From: Candidatus Scatomorpha stercorigallinarum
Lineage (GTDB): Bacteria > Bacillota_A > Clostridia > Oscillospirales > Oscillospiraceae
Assembly (NCBI GenBank): GCA_018713375.1
Contig: DVOV01000171.1
Span: forward strand, 1 to 10,157
Length of the DNA: 10,157 bases
Direction of reading: 5' to 3'
The notes under the pieces are model-generated. The model saw only the letters and a list, made by a program, of their open reading frames with translations, ran no database searches and was not told where the DNA came from. Below are positions 4,768 to 10,157 of this stretch, in pieces. Within the stretch, counting starts at the first letter, position 1. Each line of letters starts with the position of its first letter. The translations under genes were made by a program, and so were the position numbers.

Positions 4768-5909
4768 GGGCGGAACGCCTCCGGCGCTTCGCTGCGCAGG
4801 CCGAAGCTGTACTCTATGGCGTCGGCTATGCGGCGGCAGGCATGCCCGTCGCCATAGGGGTTGACGGCGTGGGCCATCCTGGCGTAGGCGGCGCCGTCCG
4901 CCAGCAGCGTCTCCGCCAGGCGGACGATGTCCGCCGTCTCCGTGCCCGCCAGGGCCACGGTGCCGGCCTCCACGGCCTCGGGCCGCTCCGTTTCGCGCCT
5001 CAGCACGAGCACGGGCTTGCCAAGGGCCGGGGCCTCCTCCTGGATGCCGCCGGAGTCCGTCATCACCAGGTAGCTGCGCGCCATCAGCCGGTGCATGTCC
5101 ACGGCGTCCAGCGGCTCGATGAGGGCGATGTTGGCCACGCCGCCCAGCAGACGGGCGGCGCACTCGCGCACGGCCGGGCTCAGGTGGACGGGGTAGACTA
5201 TGAGCACCTCCGGGTGCCGCTCGGCGATCTCGCGCACGGCGGCGAAGATGTTTTCCATCGGCCGGCCGTAATTTTCCCGCCGGTGGCAGGTGAGGGCGAT
5301 CACGCGCCGGCCGGAGAAGTCGAGCGCGCGCAGCTGCGGCGAGCTGAAGCCCTCGCCGCGGGCGGTGTAGGCCAGCGCGTCGATGACCGTGTTGCCGGTG
5401 ACGAAAACGCCGCCCTCCACGCCCTCGCGGCGCAGGTTCTCCGCGTTGCGCGCGGTGGGGGCGAAGTGCAGCGTGCAGAGCTGCCCCGCCAGGCGGCGGT
5501 TCATCTCCTCCGGGTAGGGCGACCAGCGGTCGAAGGTGCGCAGCCCGGCCTCCACATGGCCGCAGGGTATCTTGGCGTAAAAGGCGGCCAGGGCGGCGGC
5601 GAAGGTGGTGGTCGTGTCCCCATGCACGAGCACGAGGTCCGGCCGGGCGGACTCAAAAACGCCGCCGAGCCCGGAGAGGACGCGGGACGTGATGTCCGCG
5701 AGCGTCTGCCCCGGGCGCATGATGTCCAGGTCGTAGTCCGGCGCGACGCCAAAGACGGAGAGCACGCCGTCGAGCATCTCGCGGTGCTGCGCCGTCACGC
5801 AGACCTGGGGATCTATGTGTTCCCGCCGGGCCAGTTCCAGGGCCAGGGGGGACATTTTTATCGCCTCCGGCCGCGTGCCGAAGACGGAGAGGACGCGGAT
5901 ATCAGCCAT
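4764..5909 (-). CDS. wecB: UDP-N-acetylglucosamine 2-epimerase (non-hydrolysing)
   Basis: This cytoplasmic enzyme (381 residues) interconverts UDP-GlcNAc and UDP-ManNAc, supplying ManNAc for wall teichoic acid linkage units or other surface polymers (WecB/MnaA family). The sequence shows FGTRPEAIKMSP (residues 10-21), TAQHREMLD (39-47), HGDTTTT (96-102), HVEAGLRT (118-125), PEEMNRRL (133-140), VTGNTVIDAL, HRREN (209-213) and TDSGGIQEEAPALGKPVL. Asp98, Glu120, Glu134 and His209 match the catalytic residues known from E. coli WecB (D95, E117, E131, H213). The length is normal. The start at 5909 has a strong AAAGGAGG site. It overlaps the upstream transferase gene by 8 bp and the downstream LolA-like gene by 4 bp, a tight co-translated group. 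Also called mnaA in Gram-positives. Confidence 0.96.
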   Translation of the reverse strand: MADIRVLSVFGTRPEAIKMSPLALELARREHIDPQVCVTAQHREMLDGVLSVFGVAPDYDLDIMRPGQTLADITSRVLSGLGGVFESARPDLVLVHGDTTTTFAAALAAFYAKIPCGHVEAGLRTFDRWSPYPEEMNRRLAGQLCTLHFAPTARNAENLRREGVEGGVFVTGNTVIDALAYTARGEGFSSPQLRALDFSGRRVIALTCHRRENYGRPMENIFAAVREIAERHPEVLIVYPVHLSPAVRECAARLLGGVANIALIEPLDAVDMHRLMARSYLVMTDSGGIQEEAPALGKPVLVLRRETERPEAVEAGTVALAGTETADIVRLAETLLADGAAYARMAHAVNPYGDGHACRRIADAIEYSFGLRSEAPEAFRP

Positions 5910-7044
5910 CGCGGCCCTCCTTTTTTTCGTCGGGATGGTCCCGCCGGTGCATGTGCTCCTCCTCGCCGGGGCAGGAGGGGTCCACGGGCGGGTGGTATTT
6001 GTGGCCCTTGAAGGTGCGCTTGATGAATATGCCCACGGCCACGGCGGCCAGGACGGCGACTACGAGCAGGTATATCCTAACCGTGCCGGAGGTGGCGAGC
6101 ACCACGGCGCAGAGGCCGAGTATCGCGGAGATGGAATAGAGTATGGCAACGGCCTGTTTCTGGCTCAGGCCCATGTCGATGAGCCGGTGGTGCAGGTGGC
6201 CGCGGTCCGGGTGCATGGGGCTCTGGCCCCGGAGCAGCCGGCGGATTATGGCGCACAGCGTGTCGAAAAGCGGGAGCGCGAGCGCCAGGATGGGCACGAC
6301 AAAGGTGACGACGGCGTAAAACTTGAACATCCCCACCACGGAGACTGTGCTGAGCACATAGCCGAGCAGCAGCGCGCCGGTGTCCCCCATGAAAATCTTC
6401 GCGGGGTTGAGGTTATAGGGCATGAAGCCGAGGCACGCGCCCATCAGCGCGGCGAGGATGACGGCCACATTGCTCTCCGAGACGAGGAGAGCCACGATGA
6501 ACATCGTGGTGGACGCGATGGTGGAGACGCCGACGGCCAGGCCGTCCAGCCCGTCTATCAGGTTCACGCTGTTGGTGATGCCAACGATCCAGAGTATGGT
6601 CACCGGCACGGCGAGGGCGCCGAGTATGAGCGCCTCGTTCTCGCTGAATATGTTGGGGTTGCGGAAAACCTCTATCACCACGCCGTGGGCGACGGCGATG
6701 ACGGCGGCCGCAATCTGTATGAGCAGCTTTATCCAGGCGCGGAGGGAGATCACGTCGTCGATCGCGCCGCAGGCGACTATGAGCACCGCCCCGAGCAGTA
6801 TGCCGCGTATCTGCTGCGTGACGTCCACGAACAGCAGGACGCTTATGAGGAAGCCGAGGAAAATGGCGAGCCCGCCCATGCGCGGGATTGGGTGATCGTG
6901 TACGCGCCGGGCGTCCCGCGGCACGTCGATAGCGCCCACCTTCTGCGCGAAGCTCTTGACGATGGGCGTGGCGGCAAAGCTGATGGCGAAGCCCACGCCG
7001 ATGGTCAGGAGTATCCGCAGCCAGAGAGCGTTCAGTTGTATCAT
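5902..7044 (-). CDS. tagO: undecaprenyl-phosphate GlcNAc-1-phosphate transferase (TagO/WecA-like)
   Basis: This polytopic membrane enzyme (380 residues) of the MraY/WecA superfamily transfers GlcNAc-1-P from UDP-GlcNAc to undecaprenyl phosphate, the first step of wall teichoic acid or related polymer synthesis. It has about eleven hydrophobic segments. Motifs are DAR..HDHPIPRMGG near 44-58, the Asp pair DD at 96-97, NSVNLIDGLDGLA at 158-170, FMGDTGA at 218-224, and HPDRGHLHHRL at 278-288; the last is diagnostic of the WecA/TagO branch over MraY. The C-terminal tail is His/Asp/Glu-rich and cytoplasmic. The start at 7044 (ATG) has GGAG 11 bases upstream; an in-frame TTG at 7065 would add 7 residues and is less likely. 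The adjacent epimerase provides the UDP-ManNAc normally added next. The trpS stop lies 45 bp upstream. Confidence 0.94.
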   Translation of the reverse strand: MIQLNALWLRILLTIGVGFAISFAATPIVKSFAQKVGAIDVPRDARRVHDHPIPRMGGLAIFLGFLISVLLFVDVTQQIRGILLGAVLIVACGAIDDVISLRAWIKLLIQIAAAVIAVAHGVVIEVFRNPNIFSENEALILGALAVPVTILWIVGITNSVNLIDGLDGLAVGVSTIASTTMFIVALLVSESNVAVILAALMGACLGFMPYNLNPAKIFMGDTGALLLGYVLSTVSVVGMFKFYAVVTFVVPILALALPLFDTLCAIIRRLLRGQSPMHPDRGHLHHRLIDMGLSQKQAVAILYSISAILGLCAVVLATSGTVRIYLLVVAVLAAVAVGIFIKRTFKGHKYHPPVDPSCPGEEEHMHRRDHPDEKKEGRDG

Positions 7045-7066
7045 TTGCGATCTAACTCCATTCAAC

Positions 7067-7083
7067 GCCCCGCCGCGCGGGGC
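7067..7083 (-). other. short GC hairpin between trpS and tagO
   Basis: GCCCCG and CGGGGC (6 pairs, 5-base loop) lie in the 45 bp gap after the trpS stop. No T-run follows, so it is unlikely to block read-through; it may only mark the cistron junction. Confidence 0.3.
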
Positions 7084-7089
7084 CGTTAT

Positions 7090-8112
7090 TTAGCGGGCGA
7101 TGAAGCCGAGCTTCTTGTACACCTTGCGCAGGGTGCGCCAGGCGTCCGCCGTGGCCTTTTCGGCGCCCATTTTATAGACGCTCTCCAGATAGGCCTTGTC
7201 CTTGAGTATGCGGCGCGTCTCCTCCTGGATGGGGCGCAGCGTCTCCACCACGGCCTCGCCGACGGCGGACTTGAACGCGCCGTAGCCCTGGCCGGCGAAC
7301 TCGTCCTCGATGGCGGCGAAGGTCTTGCCGGTGCAGGAGGCGTAGATCTGCATCAGGTTGGACACGCCGGGCTTGTTCGCCTGGTCGTAGCGCACGCAGC
7401 GCTCGCCGGTGTCGGAGTCCGTCACGGCGCGCTTGAACTTGCGCATGATGTCCGCCGGGTCCTCCAGCAGGTGGACGCAGCCGTTGGGGTCCTTGTCGGA
7501 CTTCGACATCTTGCTGGTGGGGTCCTGCAGGCTCATTATGCGCGCGCCCACGCGGGGGATATACGCCTCCGGCACCTTGAAGGTCTCGCCGTAGAGGTTG
7601 TTGAAGCGGATGGCCACGTCGCGCGTCAGCTCCACGTGCTGGCGCTGGTCGTCGCCCACGGGGACGAAGTCCGTCTGATAGAGCAGGATATCCGCCGCCA
7701 TCAGCGCGGGATAGGTGAAGAGCCCGCCGTTGATGTTGTCGGCGTGCTTGGAGCTCTTGTCCTTGAACTGTGTCATGCGGCTGAGCTCGCCGAACATGGT
7801 GTAGCAGTTCAGCACCCAGCCGAGCTCAGCGTGGCAGGGGTTGTGGCTCTGCACGAAGAGCGTCACCTTGTGCGGGTCGAGGCCGCAGGCGATGTACTGC
7901 GCGAGCTGCTCCATGGTGCGGCGGCGCAGGTCGGCCGGTACCTGGCGCACGGTGATGGCGTGCATGTCCACGATGCAGTAATAGGCGTTGTAGTCGTCGA
8001 TCATCTCCACCCAGTTCTTGATGGCGCCCATGTAGGAGCCGAGGGTGAGGTCGCCGCTGGGCTGGATGCCGGAGAACATTATTTTCCGCTCGTCGAGCTT
8101 CTTTTCTTCCAT
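7090..8112 (-). CDS. trpS: tryptophanyl-tRNA synthetase
   Basis: This is a cytoplasmic class Ic aminoacyl-tRNA synthetase (340 residues, normal length) that charges tRNA-Trp with tryptophan using ATP. Key motifs are the HIGH-equivalent PSGDLTLGSYMGA (18-30), IVDMHAIT (47-54), LFVQSHNPCHAELGW (85-99), DILLYQTDFVPVGDDQRQH (141-159) and KMSKS (201-205). At the HIGH-like position it has TLGS where many homologues have TxGN/H, a mild variation. The start at 8112 has AGAGG about 8 bases upstream. It sits 67 bp downstream of an aminotransferase gene, with a strong hairpin in between. There is no room for a T-box leader, so if it is regulated this is through the upstream promoter or that hairpin. Confidence 0.97.
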   Translation of the reverse strand: MEEKKLDERKIMFSGIQPSGDLTLGSYMGAIKNWVEMIDDYNAYYCIVDMHAITVRQVPADLRRRTMEQLAQYIACGLDPHKVTLFVQSHNPCHAELGWVLNCYTMFGELSRMTQFKDKSSKHADNINGGLFTYPALMAADILLYQTDFVPVGDDQRQHVELTRDVAIRFNNLYGETFKVPEAYIPRVGARIMSLQDPTSKMSKSDKDPNGCVHLLEDPADIMRKFKRAVTDSDTGERCVRYDQANKPGVSNLMQIYASCTGKTFAAIEDEFAGQGYGAFKSAVGEAVVETLRPIQEETRRILKDKAYLESVYKMGAEKATADAWRTLRKVYKKLGFIAR

Positions 8113-8133
8113 GATGGATACCTCTTTTTATCC

Positions 8134-8158
8134 CCCGGGGAGGCGCTGCCTCCCCGGG
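8134..8158 (-). terminator. strong GC hairpin between aminotransferase and trpS
   Basis: CCCGGGGAGGC and GCCTCCCCGGG form 11 perfect pairs around a 3-base loop. On the minus strand the stem is followed by GGATAAAAAGAGG, so no U-tract is present. It could be a partial terminator that sets trpS expression below the aminotransferase, or an RNA-processing or stability structure. Its 3' side lies 12-15 bases from the trpS ribosome-binding site. Confidence 0.45.
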
Positions 8159-8179
8159 CGTGTCTCTGATATGCCGGGC

Positions 8180-9370
8180 TTATTTCTTCAGCCCGCACTC
8201 CTCCGCCAGGGCGGCGAAGGCCGTCAGGCTGCGCCGGATCATGTCCGGGCTCACGCAGTAGGCCAGGCGCACGTTGCCCGGCGTGCCGAAGTTGCTGCCG
8301 GGGACCAGCAGCAGGTTGTGGCTCTTGGCCTTCTGCACGAATTCCGCCTCGTCGATGGGCGTTTTCATCCAGAGGTAGAACGCGCCGGCGGGATAGGTGC
8401 TCTCGAATCCCAGCTCGCGCAGGCCGTTATAGAGCAGCTGGCGGTTGGCGTCGTAGCCGGCGATGTTGGTGGCCTCGTCCACGCAGCGGGCCACGACCAG
8501 CTCCATCAGGCTGGGGGCGTTGACGAAGCCGAGCATGCGGTTGGCCACCACCTCGGCGTCGAAGATCAGCTGGCCCTCGGCGATGTCGCCGGGCACGACC
8601 ACATAGCCGATGCGCTCGCCGGGCAGAGAGAGGCTCTTCGACCAGGAGTAGCAGACGATGCAGTTGGCGACGATGGAGGGCATCCAGGGCACCTCGGCGC
8701 CGTCATAGGCCAGCTCGCGGTAGGGCTCGTCGGAGATGACGTAGATGACCGTGCCGTACTCGCGGCCCTTTTCCAGCAGCATGTCGCTGAGGGACTTCAG
8801 CAGCTCCGCCGGATAGATGACGCCGGTGGGGTTGTTGGGGCTGTTGAGGATGACGGCCTTCGTCCTGGGCGTGACGGCGGCGGCGATGGCGTCCACGTCC
8901 GGCATGAAGTCCTCCGCGCGGGCGGGGACCACGACCACCTTGCCGCCGGGGGTGGTGACGTAGTTGTTGTACTCAAAGAAGTAGGGGCTCACGCAGATGA
9001 CTTCGTCGCCCGGGTTGAGCAGTGTGAACATCGTGCAGCTGAGGCCGCAGGCCGCGCCCACGGTCATCATGATGTTGCCCTCCGTGTAGCCCGTGCCGAA
9101 GCGGCGGTTGAGCGACTCGGCCACGGCGCGGCGCACTTCGGGATAGCCGGCGTTGGCCGGGTAGCCGTGCACGTACATGGGGTCCTCGTTGGTGACGATG
9201 TCTATTATGGCCTCCTTGACGCTGTCCGGGGGCGGGAAGGAGGGGTTGCCAATGGAAAAGTCAAACACGTTCTCCTTGCCGTAGATGGCGGCGAGGCGCT
9301 TGCCTTCTTCAAACATGGCGCGGATGGCGCTGCCGCCGGAGGCCATTTTTGCCATTCTCTCAGAGATCAT
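8180..9370 (-). CDS. class I/II PLP-dependent aminotransferase
   Basis: This is a fold-type I pyridoxal-phosphate enzyme (396 residues) of the aspartate-aminotransferase superfamily, which moves an amino group between an amino acid and a 2-oxo acid in the cytoplasm. Visible landmarks are FSIGNPSFPPP (38-48), HGYPANAGYPEVR (68-80), TVGAACGL (103-110), SPYFFEY (128-134), NSPNNPTG (176-183), ISDEPYREL (212-220, Asp214 for the pyridine nitrogen), the Schiff-base Lys245 in SWSKS (242-246) followed by LPGERIGY, and the carboxylate-binding Arg in GNVRLAYC near the C-terminus. Substrate cannot be read from these motifs; aspartate or an aromatic amino acid are possible, and the trpS neighbour is only weak support for the latter. 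The start at 9370 has AGGAGG 7-8 bases upstream. It probably heads the five-gene run to 4042. Confidence 0.93.
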   Translation of the reverse strand: MISERMAKMASGGSAIRAMFEEGKRLAAIYGKENVFDFSIGNPSFPPPDSVKEAIIDIVTNEDPMYVHGYPANAGYPEVRRAVAESLNRRFGTGYTEGNIMMTVGAACGLSCTMFTLLNPGDEVICVSPYFFEYNNYVTTPGGKVVVVPARAEDFMPDVDAIAAAVTPRTKAVILNSPNNPTGVIYPAELLKSLSDMLLEKGREYGTVIYVISDEPYRELAYDGAEVPWMPSIVANCIVCYSWSKSLSLPGERIGYVVVPGDIAEGQLIFDAEVVANRMLGFVNAPSLMELVVARCVDEATNIAGYDANRQLLYNGLRELGFESTYPAGAFYLWMKTPIDEAEFVQKAKSHNLLLVPGSNFGTPGNVRLAYCVSPDMIRRSLTAFAALAEECGLKK

Positions 9371-9405
9371 CAGTGTTCCTCCTGTTTATAAAATTTTACC
9401 CGCCT

Positions 9406-9434
9406 ATCTTATCACGTTTTTCGGGGCAATACAA
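9406..9434 (-). promoter_or_regulatory. promoter for the aminotransferase run
   Basis: On the minus strand, TTGTAT (9434-9429), 17 bases, then TAAGAT (9411-9406), with a TG one base upstream giving an extended -10 (TGATAAGAT). The -35 is weak, so the extended -10 carries the call. The predicted RNA start is near 9399, leaving a leader of about 29 nt with an AGGAGG site. Confidence 0.5.
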
Positions 9435-9443
9435 TACTCCGCC

Positions 9444-9472
9444 TTGACAAAGTGACCGATATAAAATATGAT
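9444..9472 (+). promoter_or_regulatory. sigma-A promoter for gltX
   Basis: A perfect TTGACA -35 (9444-9449), exactly 17 bases, and TATGAT -10 (9467-9472). The predicted start is near 9479, giving a leader of about 26 nt that contains GGGAGGAG. Its -35 lies only 9 bp from that of the divergent aminotransferase promoter. Confidence 0.85.
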
Positions 9473-9504
9473 GGGCTTTGCACGAACGGGAGGAGTGAGC
9501 TGCA

Positions 9505-10157
9505 ATGAAGGATGAAAAATGGTTCTCGGAGCTCGAGTCGCGCATCCCGCGCGGCGAAGTGCGCACGCGCTTCGCCCCCAGCCCCACGGGCTATATGCAC
9601 GTGGGCAACCTGCGCACCGCGCTCTACACATATCTCATCGCCCGCGCGAACCGCGGCAAGTTCATACTGCGCATCGAGGACACCGACCAGGGCCGGCTGG
9701 TGGAGGGCGCGGTGGACGTCATCTACCGCACGCTGGCCGAGTGCGGCCTTTCGCACGACGAGGGCCCGGACGTGGGCGGCCCCGTGGGCCCCTATGTCCA
9801 GACCGAGCGCCGCGGGCTCTACATGGAGTTCGCCGAGCGGCTGATGGAGCGCGGCCACGCCTACCGCTGCTTCTGCGCGCACACGGAGCACGAGGAGAGC
9901 GGCGAGGGCGAGTTCAAAAAAGCCGCCGACCCCTGCCGCGGCCTTTCAAAGGAGGAGTCCGACGCGCGCGCCGCGGCGGGCGAGAGCTTTGTCATACGCC
10001 AGCGCATACCCGAAAGCGGCTCGACGACCTTCCACGACGAGATTTTCGGCGACATAACCGCGCCCAACGCCGACCTCGACGACCAGGTGCTCATGAAGAG
10101 CGACGGCCTCCCGACCTACAACTTTGCGAACGTCATAGACGACCACCTCATGGGCAT
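9505..10157 (+). CDS. gltX: glutamyl-tRNA synthetase, 3'-truncated by window
   Basis: This is a class Ib aminoacyl-tRNA synthetase charging tRNA-Glu (or, if non-discriminating, also tRNA-Gln). Only the first 217 residues are in the window; the KMSKS loop and anticodon-binding domain lie beyond. Visible are [20 protein letters not shown] (residues 21-40, with HVGN as the HIGH motif), [10 protein letters not shown] (53-62), and a Cys pattern CFC (122-124) with DPC (142-144) that resembles the zinc-binding insertion of bacterial Glu[17 protein letters not shown] closes the visible part, typical of the acceptor-binding/catalytic core. The start at 9505 has GGGAGGAG upstream and a consensus promoter. 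Whether it charges one or two tRNAs cannot be told from this part. Confidence 0.96.
   Translation, partial: MKDEKWFSELESRIPRGEVRTRFAPSPTGYMHVGNLRTALYTYLIARANRGKFILRIEDTDQGRLVEGAVDVIYRTLAECGLSHDEGPDVGGPVGPYVQTERRGLYMEFAERLMERGHAYRCFCAHTEHEESGEGEFKKAADPCRGLSKEESDARAAAGESFVIRQRIPESGSTTFHDEIFGDITAPNADLDDQVLMKSDGLPTYNFANVIDDHLMG

Noticed and set aside
7045..7065. TTG start at 7065 for the TagO-like gene
   Set aside because: It would add 7 polar residues before the first membrane segment; the ATG at 7044 has a GGAG site and fits the family start better, although the TTG cannot be fully excluded.
5815..8169. 784-codon open frame on the plus strand
   Set aside because: It runs antisense to tagO, wecB and trpS, which have clear motifs. 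Its composition (His, Gly, Val, Ala, Asp rich) is what the reverse of GC-rich coding DNA gives, and it has no ribosome-binding site or recognisable domain.
8113..8179. T-box leader for trpS
   Set aside because: Only 67 bases separate it from the preceding stop codon and no T-box sequence or specifier stem is present.
8045..9391. 448-codon plus-strand open frame opposite the aminotransferase
   Set aside because: Antisense shadow of a gene with all PLP-enzyme landmarks; no start signals.

Overview
The window looks like a GC-rich chromosomal segment from a Gram-positive Clostridia-type bacterium, most likely an Oscillospiraceae-like gut anaerobe. This is inferred from strong GGAGG ribosome-binding sites, consensus sigma-A promoters, a TagO/MnaA-type wall-polymer pair and small clostridial-style proteins. 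No ribosomal RNA is present to confirm it. Most of the segment is ordinary housekeeping. The unusual material is in the non-coding stretches at 1698-1990 and 3485-4041.

Layout. (1) 1-1697, minus strand: a phosphate-uptake pair, a PiT permease followed by a DUF47/PhoU-like protein that is cut by the window start. (2) 1698-1990: the control region of that pair. It holds a strong promoter (-35 at 1885-1890, -10 at 1862-1867), TTTACA-type repeats upstream that resemble a Pho box, and a leader of about 155 nt that ends in an intrinsic-terminator-like hairpin just before the pit ribosome-binding site. (3) 1991-2467, minus: a YfcE-type metallophosphoesterase. (4) 2520-3484, plus: three tightly packed small genes of unknown function, the last proline-rich with a hydrophobic C-terminus. 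(5) 3485-4041: a non-coding island between convergent genes. It contains three diverged copies of one structured element of about 140 bp (two forward, one inverted) and a string of four other perfect hairpins. (6) 4042-9370, minus: a five-gene run of class I aminotransferase, trpS, tagO/wecA-like transferase, UDP-GlcNAc 2-epimerase and a membrane-anchored LolA-like protein. The last three overlap and are probably translationally coupled. (7) 9505 to the end, plus: gltX, cut by the window end, divergent from the aminotransferase with back-to-back promoters.

How the genes fit together. The TagO-like enzyme puts GlcNAc-1-P on undecaprenyl phosphate, and the epimerase supplies UDP-ManNAc for the next sugar. 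This is the start of teichoic-acid-like wall polymer assembly, and the LolA-like protein probably serves the envelope. The PiT/DUF47 pair handles phosphate import, and its control region looks built for both initiation-level and attenuation control. TrpS and GltX charge tRNAs and have no obvious functional tie to their neighbours.

The best candidate for something undescribed is the three-copy element at 3485-4037. Its copies differ in sequence, yet paired positions change together so that the stems are kept. This suggests selection on a folded RNA or DNA form.
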